Source: Lentisphaerota bacterium (GTDB lineage: Bacteria > Verrucomicrobiota > Lentisphaeria > Victivallales > Victivallaceae). Taken from it: 61,001 nt of DNA. The notes under the pieces are model-generated. The model was given only the letters and a program-made list of their open reading frames with translations, was not told the origin of the DNA and did no database searches. Shown in pieces: positions 36,201-43,856 of this stretch (its first letter is position 1; every line of letters begins with the position of its first letter). The stretch spans positions 1-61,001 of the forward strand of contig SUVX01000014.1 in the NCBI GenBank assembly GCA_015061725.1. Reading direction: 5' to 3'. A program made the translations under genes and the position numbers.

Positions 36201-37604
36201 ACTGAAGCCTGGCTGCTCGGCGGCGATGAAATTTCAATGGAATCCGCCCTGCTGTTGGGTGAACACCTTGTAACCTTTGTTGCGCCGCAGCTTAAACGTC
36301 TTTCGACCCATGAACGCAGTGCCGGATGGAGTATTCCCGCATTGCTCGGTATTTACCGTGCAACCGGCAACAGAAAGTATCTCAACGCCGCCGGACTTCT
36401 GGTTGGAGTCATCCTTGATGAACAGAAATTTGAACTGGGCGGCGCCTGGCCCCATAAACTGCCGTCAGATCATGCCAACGGTTATAAGGATACCTACGGC
36501 AACTGTCCCTATCTGGTCGGTATCGTGCTTCATGCGCTGCAGAAATACAATGAAGAACAGCCGTCAAAAGCAGTTCAACGCTCCATCATCGCTGCTGCAA
36601 ACTGGCTTTATCGCGGTCTGGATAAGAACCGTGTCGGCTGGTCTTACGGTATGAACTATGACGGAAAAAACTTCTGGCTGGCGAATCAGGGACTCAATCT
36701 CATCATCGCTCCCGGAATGATGACCGGCGGACGTCTTGCCAATGACCGCAAAATCTATGACAGCTGTCTTTTGATTACTTCCTGTTCCATCATGACCGGC
36801 GTCAGTCACGTCGGCAAATCTCTTTCCATCCGTCTGTGTATGCTGCCGGTGCTGTTTGAAGAGATGAACCGCTTCAGCGTCCGCAATCCCAAAGCGGGAA
36901 AATACAAGTTCATGCCCGAAGAACTGACAAATAAATTCGGCAAGGGACTCAATGACCGTTTCCGTATGCGCGGACCCGACAACATGGCGTTTGAAGTCGT
37001 TGCGAAAAAGCCGTCTGAAATAGAAATTTCCCGTTTTGCGGCAGGCTCCAACCCCAATACCAAACCGGAATTCAACTTCAAAGTCATTGATAAAAACAAT
37101 AAAGTTATCAGCTCAGGCAAGGGAAAGATCCGCGCCAAAGGCTCCTGGAAAGTCAAATTGCCCGCCAAAGGGCGTTACATGGTTGAAATTCAGGACAGTT
37201 GCACCGGTGTCTGGGATGTCACCGGCAAAAACTGCCGTATCCGCACCGAACTGCGCAAAGGCTATCTCTTTGTCAACGGTGGTATCTCAAATCAGCTTCT
37301 GATGATTCCTGCGGGAACAAAAGAGTTCACCCTTGAATTTTTCGGAACGCACGAGGGCGGCTGCAACATCTTTTTGCTTGACCCCCGCGGACGCATTGCC
37401 GGAAGCGGCAGTGTCGTGACTGCCGGAACGCCCCGTCTGCCTTGGTTCAAGGGTGCGGAAACCCTGCCCAAAGGCAAAATCAAGGTCAGAATATCCAAGC
37501 CTTATAAAAAGGAAACGGCGTGGAAAATCGTGAGTTTTGCAGGCGGTGGTGTCCGTCTTGACCTCAAAGGTGCCAAAGGGCAGATCGCTCTTTCATACAA
37601 ATAA
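33288..37604 (+). CDS. Very large secreted PL26/YetA-like (exo-rhamnogalacturonan lyase type) protein
   Basis: A 1,438-aa exported protein; ATG 33288 (MKKFLIFLLFSAVLSGAFAAG) is chosen over an in-frame TTG at 33279, with AAAGG 10 nt upstream. Two N-terminal CBM-like modules (~22-205 and ~215-390, each with a NPSFEQ motif) precede a PcRGLX/YetA-like RIFT barrel near 450-720 (VFVKHGFPFKRGDL, then FWPDKSIKFVLAEF). A central alpha/alpha region near 850-1160 holds WGDWYGERGRNW, HTGQSSSSPSP and NGHTWSEGM. A C-terminal beta region runs 1190-1438. PL26 enzymes release unsaturated galacturonosyl-rhamnose from rhamnogalacturonan I. The fold match is by pattern, so catalytic residues are not assigned. 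Confidence 0.8.
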   Translation: MKKFLIFLLFSAVLSGAFAAGVALELDARSSKVKLGNTGGLSFRNTLGSKTANREFYLEAYSKENAPLSWTAYSISFTPEKSGYVTLGLSATYVKDVKIHWIDYDKLEIINAKIDNPSFEQLSWKKEFFHWRYYTKQSFLADQKDAADGKNYVRVSRSYPARQSIAVTAGKKVTIKFMARSGGATVRPTDKSYRSDQTAPLVKPQKTAAPAVSDNNKPNFRIAFRGEPFFNVAMSKVSVSGNAVTTRPLVKGKPTPYHVYILSKTQLSEKWQKYTITFTPSLTGEINMYVEGTQRVGRNGNWVFFDRFEAKGTKILNPSFEQVNAGTFARWMSYPHNVRTGVAGAPDGKKVAAVCYESVIRQVISVVKNRPVTISFYAKKGDTAKLENYERSAKVPNNHPVKYYRFYDKKKAKYLPLENKGVPGEAVKPLYPWIKLSPPPAVTIQYPVKSARPGKMRKGAIAFELLEESGIARSVFVKHGFPFKRGDLFTIDKLSVLSPAGKAVPAQFTAISFWPDKSIKFVLAEFKANLKAKEKSKWSLCVNSGKTAPALPVLKCMMTGDGFEVDTGRLQANISKNNFNFLRNIKVDGKVTGSFDPKGLVIADEQKKLYSSSDVPLKKLYVESNGPLAVTLRAEGEFENDMGRFTCRMTFRAGSPVVDFSIRYQNIKLKTEFNDIRSLKFAYAPKKAVKKLRMEGVNCRRIFQHNDEKLQVDGRYFNRMMGDGGSAGNITYALKDTAERYPKAFSVADGKLNFELLPEQPDANFGKELPFYLNFVFCGGLYRMKWGMGFTEDLKIDFSGKTSPAELAAKSVVPVIDTAYLYQTRVFPGIPNGKNNPFAGLDAKAVEAFYRHMDMKAKQREYGFLNWGDWYGERGRNWTNNEYDFAHGLFMLYLRTGNRDAFRWAMTAARHQADVDIVHAYPDSAFVGANVQHSIGHTGQSSSSPSPAVWSGVFGSGNSMGWNGHTWSEGMTEAWLLGGDEISMESALLLGEHLVTFVAPQLKRLSTHERSAGWSIPALLGIYRATGNRKYLNAAGLLVGVILDEQKFELGGAWPHKLPSDHANGYKDTYGNCPYLVGIVLHALQKYNEEQPSKAVQRSIIAAANWLYRGLDKNRVGWSYGMNYDGKNFWLANQGLNLIIAPGMMTGGRLANDRKIYDSCLLITSCSIMTGVSHVGKSLSIRLCMLPVLFEEMNRFSVRNPKAGKYKFMPEELTNKFGKGLNDRFRMRGPDNMAFEVVAKKPSEIEISRFAAGSNPNTKPEFNFKVIDKNNKVISSGKGKIRAKGSWKVKLPAKGRYMVEIQDSCTGVWDVTGKNCRIRTELRKGYLFVNGGISNQLLMIPAGTKEFTLEFFGTHEGGCNIFLLDPRGRIAGSGSVVTAGTPRLPWFKGAETLPKGKIKVRISKPYKKETAWKIVSFAGGGVRLDLKGAKGQIALSYK

Positions 37605-37623
37605 AGAATTTGTTTTGATTTGA

Positions 37624-37673
37624 AAATACAGTCCTGTCTGAGTATATTATACGCAAACGGACTGTATTTTTTT
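37624..37673 (+). terminator. Terminator after the PL26-like gene
   Basis: AAATACAGTCC (37624-37634) pairs with GGACTGTATTT (37659-37669), followed by further T residues. The loop is long (24 nt) and AT-rich. Confidence 0.7.
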
Positions 37674-37689
37674 ATTTGACGGGTAAAAA

Positions 37690-38553
37690 ATGAAAATAAC
37701 TCAAAATCTGCATATTCACTCTCATCACTCCTGCGACAGCGGCTGTGCGAAATTGGAGGATATCAGAAAAGATCATGAGGCACTGGGAGTACAGCATTAT
37801 GCCGTGACCGACCATTTGCACTCGCAGTATAATATTTCGGATATTGAAAGCTGCCGCCATGATTTTCTCGGCTGGAACTTTCCGGCAAATTTTCACTTCG
37901 GTATAGAGGTTTCTCTTATCGCCTGCTGGGAACGGGACCGCATTGCCGCCGGAGATTTTATCGCCAAGGGAGATGTCCCGATTTACGGTTTCCGCGACGA
38001 TACCCGTCCCTTTGACGGAAATATGTGTATTGATTTAACTGAAAATGACATCCGCAAATACGGATTGGAATTTGTCGTCGGCGGCATCCATTGGCCGCTG
38101 GGATATCCCGATACCCGCAGCGGCGTGATCGACAATTATTTTCAGCAGGAGATGTTTCTGGCAGCGCATCCGCTTGTCAATGTCGTTGCCCATCCCTGGG
38201 ACTCCATCTCTCTTGCGGCGGCGGACTGGTTCCTGCACCGCGACAGAAAAGCGGATTGGACCATCTATAACGAGATCCCGCAGGAAATGAACGATGCTTT
38301 GGGACGTGCCATCCTTGAAAACGGCAAATTGGCAGAAATCAACCTGCCGTGTGTCCTCAAAGTGCCGGAATATGTGACCCGTTTTTATATGCAGTGTTTC
38401 AGTAAGTGGCGCGACAGCGGTGTGAAGTTCACCATCGGCAGCGACCAGCACAGCGCCCATCCGGATGCGGAACTTTTCTCCAAAATGGAAGCCCTGCTGG
38501 ATGAATACGGCTTTACCGAAAACGATTTTGCTTTACCCTTTGAAACAAAATAA
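37690..38553 (+). CDS. PHP-domain metal-dependent phosphoesterase
   Basis: A 287-aa PHP protein with no signal peptide. The metal-binding motifs are visible in order: HIHSHHS near residue 8, TDHLHS near 39, GIEVSL near 77, GGIHWP near 131, VAHPWD near 165, and GSDQHSAHPD near 255. It resembles the HisJ/YcdX group, which hydrolyses phosphomonoesters. It is 12 nt upstream of the GH36 gene in a probable two-gene unit, suggesting processing of a sugar phosphate or related intermediate; the true substrate is unknown. Confidence 0.82.
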   Translation: MKITQNLHIHSHHSCDSGCAKLEDIRKDHEALGVQHYAVTDHLHSQYNISDIESCRHDFLGWNFPANFHFGIEVSLIACWERDRIAAGDFIAKGDVPIYGFRDDTRPFDGNMCIDLTENDIRKYGLEFVVGGIHWPLGYPDTRSGVIDNYFQQEMFLAAHPLVNVVAHPWDSISLAAADWFLHRDRKADWTIYNEIPQEMNDALGRAILENGKLAEINLPCVLKVPEYVTRFYMQCFSKWRDSGVKFTIGSDQHSAHPDAELFSKMEALLDEYGFTENDFALPFETK

Positions 38554-38565
38554 AGGATTTAATAA

Positions 38566-40758
38566 ATGATCAATACTTTTTTCAGAAATGTTATTTCCCA
38601 GCCTGCTTTGAAATGCTGTTTCGGTGTCAAGGTTGACGGTGTGGAGTTGACACCTGCGTCGTTCAGTTCAACGGCGGAGGGGGAGCGTCTGCATATTACG
38701 CTCAAATATTCCAATCAGATCACCGAAGAAATTTTCATTGCCCGCAATGACTGGAATTCCTGCACCGCAGTCCGCCGTCTCCGTAACAGCGGAGACAAGG
38801 TTTTGAACCTCAATGAGATTTTCTTCCGCCTTGAAGGAGTTACTTTCGGAAACGATCCCGGGGATGACTATTTCTACCATCTTGAAAATCCCCGTATGTA
38901 TGCACGTTACTGTATCGGCGTGGATGAGGATCATTTTCAGCTCTGCCGCGACAGCGGTTTTGATCCCGTTTCCGGAAACCGCTGGAGCGATCCCGGCACC
39001 ATTCACAAGCGTGTGGGACGTTCTCCCTATCAGCCTTTCCCGGCGATTCTGCTTTCAAACAAAAAGTCATCTGACGGACTTGTTCACGGCACACTTTCCC
39101 AGAAAGTTTTTTATCATTGTTACGAACTTGACCACGATGACAAGGGCAGAAACACCGTCGGCATTTTCTCTGCGTTCAAAGCCATTGACTACCGCGAACT
39201 TGCTCCCGGGGAAATGCTGACCGATGAATGGTATCTCGGCACGACTTGCGAAGCGGATGATCTTGAAAAGATTTTTGATGGATACAGTGCCGTTCTGCGT
39301 AAAAAACTTCAGGCGAATTACGGAAAGACGGATATCAACCGTTACAGTATGGTCTGGGGTTCCTGGAATGACGGTATTTTCCGCAAGATCCACGCCGATC
39401 AACTGCTTAAAACCGCAAAATACATCAAAGAAAACTTCCCCACCGTTGAGTGGATGCAGATTGACGACGGCTACGCCTCCTGGGCGGGAAAACTTGAACG
39501 CGCGCACGGTCTCGGAATGGGATACGAAGGTGCTGGTGGAATTGATTTTGCAAAGTTCCCGGAGGGCATGACGGCATTTTACGATAAAGTCCGCGAAATC
39601 GGACTGCGTCCGGCGATCTGGGTCGGCGGTTTGTGTCCCCATGAAACACCTGTTTATCAGGATCATCCGGAGTGGTTTGCTGATTACGGCGTGCGAATCA
39701 GACACTCTTCTCCGCTGGATGTGAGCAAACCCGAAGCCCGTGACTTCATGGAACGCGCTCTGGATGTTCTTTTGACTGAATTCGGCTGCGAGGGTATGAA
39801 GCATGACTTCTGGAGTTATGCGTTTGAAGAGGGCAGTCCGCTGCTTTCGGGACACAAAAAGTCCGGATACGAATACCGCCGCTGGTGGCTTGAAAGTATC
39901 CGTAAACGCCTTGCTGAAGATGGATATCTGCAGACCGGCTGCGATATTGTGATGAACAATCCTTTCCTCGGAGAATACTTCACCAACTACCGTTACGGCA
40001 TTGATATCGGTCACGGCACCTGGGAAAATGTCAAAATCACATTCCTGTGGGGTGCGGCGTGCTTTGCGACCCATACGGGAGACTTGTTTGTTCCGAACAG
40101 TGACTCCGTGGGCGTCTTCCCCGGTCTGACCGATGACGAGGCACTTTTCTGTATCAATTACTGTCTGGCGACGGGTTCCATGGTGGAAATTTCAGGATTT
40201 CTGGATACCTATGACGGCAATCCCCGCATGAAATATCTGCGTAAAGCCGTCTGCTGTCCCAATAACGGACAGGAAATTTTCCTTGCAGGTCTGGATTACC
40301 GCAGCACTGATAAGGCTCCGGATAAGTTCTTCTTCAAAGGACCCTACTTCTCTCTGGAGCGCGGCAACGCCAATCTGCCGCTGCGCACGATCGGTTTCTT
40401 CAACCTTGAAGACGAAGCGGAAAAACTCACCGTGACCACAGAAGAACTTGATCTTCCTGCCGGAAAATATCTGGCATGGGATATCTGGGCGGGCAAGGCC
40501 GTTGAATTTGAAGATTCTTTCGCCGTGGATACCGCTGCACACGGCAGTGCGTTGTACTCCATCATCCCCGTCAACGGAGAAATCCAGCTGCTTGACAGTG
40601 ACCTCAAAGTCACCGGTGCCGAAAAGACTGCCGACGGACTTATGGTCTCCTTTGCCTTTGCCGGAAACGCTGTTGTCAATTACTTTGACGGCAAAGAAAT
40701 CAAGACCGTCGAGTTTGAATCCGCTGCTCCCGGAGATGTACTTATTCTTCAAAAGTAA
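38566..40758 (+). CDS. GH36-type alpha-galactosidase
   Basis: A 730-aa cytoplasmic glycosidase without a signal peptide, close to the usual GH36 size (~700-750). An N-terminal beta-supersandwich (~1-250) is followed by a TIM barrel with YSMVWGSWNDG near 263, VEWMQIDDGY near 293 and GCEGMKHDFWSYAF near 405. The Asp in KHDFW is the candidate nucleophile. A C-terminal beta domain ends the protein. It would cleave alpha-galactosides imported after extracellular depolymerisation, matching the acetyl esterase and lyase genes upstream. AAAGGATTT precedes the start. Confidence 0.88.
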   Translation: MINTFFRNVISQPALKCCFGVKVDGVELTPASFSSTAEGERLHITLKYSNQITEEIFIARNDWNSCTAVRRLRNSGDKVLNLNEIFFRLEGVTFGNDPGDDYFYHLENPRMYARYCIGVDEDHFQLCRDSGFDPVSGNRWSDPGTIHKRVGRSPYQPFPAILLSNKKSSDGLVHGTLSQKVFYHCYELDHDDKGRNTVGIFSAFKAIDYRELAPGEMLTDEWYLGTTCEADDLEKIFDGYSAVLRKKLQANYGKTDINRYSMVWGSWNDGIFRKIHADQLLKTAKYIKENFPTVEWMQIDDGYASWAGKLERAHGLGMGYEGAGGIDFAKFPEGMTAFYDKVREIGLRPAIWVGGLCPHETPVYQDHPEWFADYGVRIRHSSPLDVSKPEARDFMERALDVLLTEFGCEGMKHDFWSYAFEEGSPLLSGHKKSGYEYRRWWLESIRKRLAEDGYLQTGCDIVMNNPFLGEYFTNYRYGIDIGHGTWENVKITFLWGAACFATHTGDLFVPNSDSVGVFPGLTDDEALFCINYCLATGSMVEISGFLDTYDGNPRMKYLRKAVCCPNNGQEIFLAGLDYRSTDKAPDKFFFKGPYFSLERGNANLPLRTIGFFNLEDEAEKLTVTTEELDLPAGKYLAWDIWAGKAVEFEDSFAVDTAAHGSALYSIIPVNGEIQLLDSDLKVTGAEKTADGLMVSFAFAGNAVVNYFDGKEIKTVEFESAAPGDVLILQK

Positions 40759-40772
40759 CTTTTTCAAATCAC

Positions 40773-40812
40773 AAAAAACGCCCTGCGGTCAATTGAACTG
40801 CAGGGCGTTTTT
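40773..40812. terminator. Bidirectional terminator (GH36 / creD-like)
   Basis: AAAAAACGCCCTGC pairs with GCAGGGCGTTTTT around a 13-nt loop, with A-run and T-run edges. It lies between the convergent GH36 and CreD-like genes. Confidence 0.9.
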
Positions 40813-40825
40813 GTTGAGCATTGAT

Positions 40826-41986
40826 TTATTGATTGTCAGACACCCGGTTGATTTTTCCGGTCAGGAACATCAATACACCGAGGATGACGGCAAGGATGAT
40901 CGTTCCGGCAAGCAGAGCAAAATCTTCCATCCGCAGAAGAATGAAGTTTAGCAGATAACTTGCGGCAAAGACGACTCCGATCGTGAGGGCAGGGGTGAGT
41001 TTGCCCAGGAACATTTTAGCGTACATTGTAACCATCACAACGATCACAGCGGCGCTGGTGATGTATCCGGCGGTGAAGCCGATTTTTTCGGAAAAAGCAA
41101 GAGCCATCAGATAGAAAAGCACTGGCGCGCCCGCCGCAACCAGATACTGCAGAATATGGACGTTGACTTTGGTAATCATTTCAGCCGCCAGAAGCGTGAA
41201 GAAAAAGACGATAAGGAAAAATGAGGCATAGGTGAAACATCTTTCAACCTGCTGATAAGTGCCTGCTGAGATGGTGAGGTTGACGCCGACGGATTTTGTC
41301 GCAGCGTTGAACCGGTCAAAATGCCATTCCCCTGAAAAAGAGTCCTTTTCGACAGCGCGTTTGGCAGGCAGGACTTCACCGGCAAAACTGGGACTGTCCC
41401 ATTTGCCTGAAACAGCAATATGACTTTGAGCAGCATTGGGCGTGAAGTGGATTCCGTCACTGCCTCTTGCAATTATATTGATTTCAGTCTTGGCATCTCC
41501 TGCGGGCAGGGGAAAGGTCAGAACGCCTTTGTTTTCGGATACCTGAACTGCTTTACCGTTGACCAGAACACTTGCTTTTGCAACGGATTTAAGTTCCGGA
41601 AGTTTGATTGTTCCGACGGTATTGGGAGCCGGATTTTTGTATTCTCTTGTGATTTTGACATCCGAAGAAAACACAACCGCCTGATAAATGCCGCGGTAAC
41701 GGATTTCGGGGGTGATTCGGGCTGTTATATTTTCAACAGCGGCGGCAGGAGCCAATTCAATATACTGTTTGCCGCCCCAGTTCTTTGCGATTTCGTTCTG
41801 AACATTCTGAGCCTGCTCTTTGCGTTTTCCGGCAAGTTCACCGACCATATACAGAGGAATCTGAAAAATCACCAAAGCTGCGACGACGGCAATGATTTTC
41901 ACCGTCCATTTTTTTGCAGCGGGGGAAAGTTCTGAGTTGGGCAGTTCATAAGTTGCAGGTTGCGGTGCGGGAGATTCTTCGGACAT
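40826..41986 (-). CDS. CreD-family inner membrane protein
   Basis: A 386-aa membrane protein. One N-terminal helix (IIAVVAALVIFQIPLYMVGEL, near 30-50) is followed by an extracytoplasmic domain (~60-255) with ITPEIRYRGIYQAVVFSS near 115, the CreD hallmark. About five C-terminal helices follow, including FTYASFFLIVFFFTLLAAEM and HILQYLVAAGAPVLFYLMA. CreD is induced by the CreBC system in enterobacteria and affects envelope and beta-lactam responses; its molecular role is unclear. creB and creC are not adjacent. It lies 86 nt downstream of the Sel1 gene on the same strand. Confidence 0.85.
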   Translation of the reverse strand: MSEESPAPQPATYELPNSELSPAAKKWTVKIIAVVAALVIFQIPLYMVGELAGKRKEQAQNVQNEIAKNWGGKQYIELAPAAAVENITARITPEIRYRGIYQAVVFSSDVKITREYKNPAPNTVGTIKLPELKSVAKASVLVNGKAVQVSENKGVLTFPLPAGDAKTEINIIARGSDGIHFTPNAAQSHIAVSGKWDSPSFAGEVLPAKRAVEKDSFSGEWHFDRFNAATKSVGVNLTISAGTYQQVERCFTYASFFLIVFFFTLLAAEMITKVNVHILQYLVAAGAPVLFYLMALAFSEKIGFTAGYITSAAVIVVMVTMYAKMFLGKLTPALTIGVVFAASYLLNFILLRMEDFALLAGTIILAVILGVLMFLTGKINRVSDNQ

Positions 41987-42072
41987 GGTCTTGTTTTCCT
42001 TTCTTGCTTTTTTTATTGATTGTTATTTTTTGCCGGGAACTGTAAGGCTCCGGCTGTTTTTTGAATTTCTGT

Positions 42073-42837
42073 TTATTTTGCTGTTGCGTTGTTGTTTTTT
42101 AACTGTTCCTGCCAGAAGGGATGCATATCGGCAACCGCTTTGTAGTACTTTATCGCAAGATCTTTATCCACTTTTCCGTTGAGTCCTTTTTCATAAATTT
42201 CTCCGAGAAGGAACATTGCCTGAACATGTTTCTGGCGGGCGGCTTTTTCCAGGTAGAAAACAGCTTTATTGAAATCGGGTTTACCGTTAAAAACACCAGT
42301 CATCCAGAAGATCCCCATATTTTTCAATGCCGGAACGTATTCCTGGTCAGCGGCAGCTTGCCAGAGTCTGATTGTTTCAGGGGGAATCTTTTCTTTGTCA
42401 TTTTGCTGATTATAGATTGTAAGTCCGAGATTGTATTGAGAGACAGGACATCCCTGCGCAGCGGCTTTTTTCCAAAGCGCCATGCTTATATCTGTCATCT
42501 GCATAGTGTAATACTTGCCTGCCAACATATCCTGTGCATGATAGAAACCTTTTTCTGCATATTTCTGGAGAGCTTGAAACATGAGTTCATCATTTTTGAG
42601 TATGTCGTAATTGCGCGGATCACGGAACAATTCTTTTATGAGAAAAGTCTTTCCTTCACTTTCGGCAACAGAAGCCAGAAGATATTTTGCGAAGACATCT
42701 CCTTTTTGAGCATCCTGAATAACGTCAGAAGCACCGGGCAGTTTAGTCCACGCTTTGGTGCCATATTTCGGCAATTTGTCCGCGGCGGATAAGCTGAAAA
42801 CAAGAGTACAAACAAGAGCAACGGCAAATTTCAACAT
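42073..42837 (-). CDS. Exported Sel1-repeat protein
   Basis: A 254-aa protein starting at ATG 42837 (MLKFAVALVCTLVFSLSAA, a signal peptide) with AAAGGATC before it; the ORF start at 42870 is rejected. Residues ~90-240 hold four to five Sel1-like helical repeats (SQYNLGLTIYNQQ, ALKNMGIFWMTG, AMFLLGEIYEKGLNGKVDKD). Sel1 proteins are protein-interaction scaffolds, often of envelope signalling. It is the last gene of the minus-strand sigma-kinase series, 126 nt after the zinc-finger protein, with a palindrome between them. Confidence 0.82.
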   Translation of the reverse strand: MLKFAVALVCTLVFSLSAADKLPKYGTKAWTKLPGASDVIQDAQKGDVFAKYLLASVAESEGKTFLIKELFRDPRNYDILKNDELMFQALQKYAEKGFYHAQDMLAGKYYTMQMTDISMALWKKAAAQGCPVSQYNLGLTIYNQQNDKEKIPPETIRLWQAAADQEYVPALKNMGIFWMTGVFNGKPDFNKAVFYLEKAARQKHVQAMFLLGEIYEKGLNGKVDKDLAIKYYKAVADMHPFWQEQLKNNNATAK

Positions 42838-42884
42838 GACAGATCCTTTTGTGTTTGGGGGTTCGTGCATAAGATATCACTGAC

Positions 42885-42907
42885 ACTTGGACATTTAAAG
42901 TCCAAGT
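42885..42907. promoter_or_regulatory. Perfect palindrome upstream of the Sel1 gene
   Basis: ACTTGGAC / GTCCAAGT, 8-bp arms with a 7-nt ATTTAAA centre, about 50 nt before the Sel1 start. No T-run follows on either strand. It may be an operator or an mRNA processing hairpin. Confidence 0.5.
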
Positions 42908-42963
42908 ATGAAAAATTTTTGAAAATTTTTTAATCGTTTTTTTGAAGGGGAAAAAGAGAACGA

Positions 42964-43167
42964 TCAGGATTCTGTTTCGCTCAGTTCCTGAAAAGTTTGA
43001 ACGCTGGAGCGCAGATCGGCAACAAACTTGTCATCTTCAGCAAGTTCTTCCATAAGTCCGGCGCATGCAGGACAATTTTTCAAGTGTCCGGAACAGCTGA
43101 TCCTGCTCAAAAGGGACATTTTGCCGTTGCGGAACAGTTCCAATTCTTCTTTTGTGTAGTGTTTCAT
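42964..43167 (-). CDS. 67-aa zinc-finger anti-sigma factor candidate
   Basis: A small protein with the HxxxCxxC motif (HLKNCPAC, residues ~28-35), preceded by SRISCSG, so four metal ligands are available. This is the zinc-binding anti-sigma (ZAS) layout, here without a membrane helix. It begins 2 nt after the sigma factor stop, the usual arrangement for a cognate anti-sigma. Its short length means it has only the sigma-binding part; membrane sensing would have to come from another protein, possibly the adjacent transmembrane kinase. Confidence 0.75.
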   Translation of the reverse strand: MKHYTKEELELFRNGKMSLLSRISCSGHLKNCPACAGLMEELAEDDKFVADLRSSVQTFQELSETES

Positions 43168-43169
43168 AA

Positions 43170-43778
43170 TTACTTATCCTCCAATTCTTTGATGATTTCT
43201 TTCAACGCAGTGATGCAGCGGCTTTTTGCGGTATAGACGGATGAAACTGAGATATTCAGAAACTCCGCAACTTCTTCAACTGTTTTTCTGTGCATCGCAT
43301 ACATTTCAAAGGCGACAAAGGTTTCGGGTTTGACCCGTCCCCTTAATTCTGTCAAAGCCATATTGAGGATATGTTTTTTCCATTCTTCATCCCAGGAAGC
43401 GTTCCACTGATCTTCTGTCGGGATCGGCGGTAGATTTTCATCATCAATCGAAAGATGATCTTTGCGTTTGTGATAAATTTTGATTGCCTGATTGCGGACG
43501 ATTTTCCTGAAAAAGTGTTTGAAGCGTCCCTTTGCCGGATCGTACTTGAACACAACATCTTCAGGAATATTATCAGGATCATACTTGCCGATGATATCTT
43601 TTTGAAAGATCTCGCACATGACTTTCTGAATAAGCTCCTGCTTTTCATCATAAGTCAGCCCGTGATCATCTCCGATAAGAAGAATCAGCGGTTTGTATGT
43701 GGCATAAAACTCCGCCCATGCGACTTCATCGCCGCTGCGGACTTTTGCCAATAAAGATTTTCTTGTGGTAAATGCCAT
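43170..43778 (-). CDS. ECF-like RNA polymerase sigma factor (minus-strand cassette)
   Basis: A 202-aa sigma-70 family protein. Region 2 is in residues ~15-95 (GDEVAWAEFYATYKPLILL, LIQKVMCEIFQ, GRFKHFFRKIVRNQAI). Region 4 is near 140-195 (RVKPETFVAFEMYAMHRKTV, then EVAEFLNISVSSVYTAKSRC), a clear helix-turn-helix. GGGAGAA precedes the start. It has the same length and layout as the sigma factor at 53176-53784. It is followed at 2 nt by the zinc-finger protein and preceded by a transmembrane Ser/Thr kinase gene, a PVC-type regulatory cassette. Confidence 0.85.
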   Translation of the reverse strand: MAFTTRKSLLAKVRSGDEVAWAEFYATYKPLILLIGDDHGLTYDEKQELIQKVMCEIFQKDIIGKYDPDNIPEDVVFKYDPAKGRFKHFFRKIVRNQAIKIYHKRKDHLSIDDENLPPIPTEDQWNASWDEEWKKHILNMALTELRGRVKPETFVAFEMYAMHRKTVEEVAEFLNISVSSVYTAKSRCITALKEIIKELEDK

Positions 43779-43856
43779 TTTTTATTCTCCCAAGTTAATT
43801 TACCCGTTACCAACTGACTTCTTTGAGATGATGTGTTTCTTACAGCAAAAAGGAAA

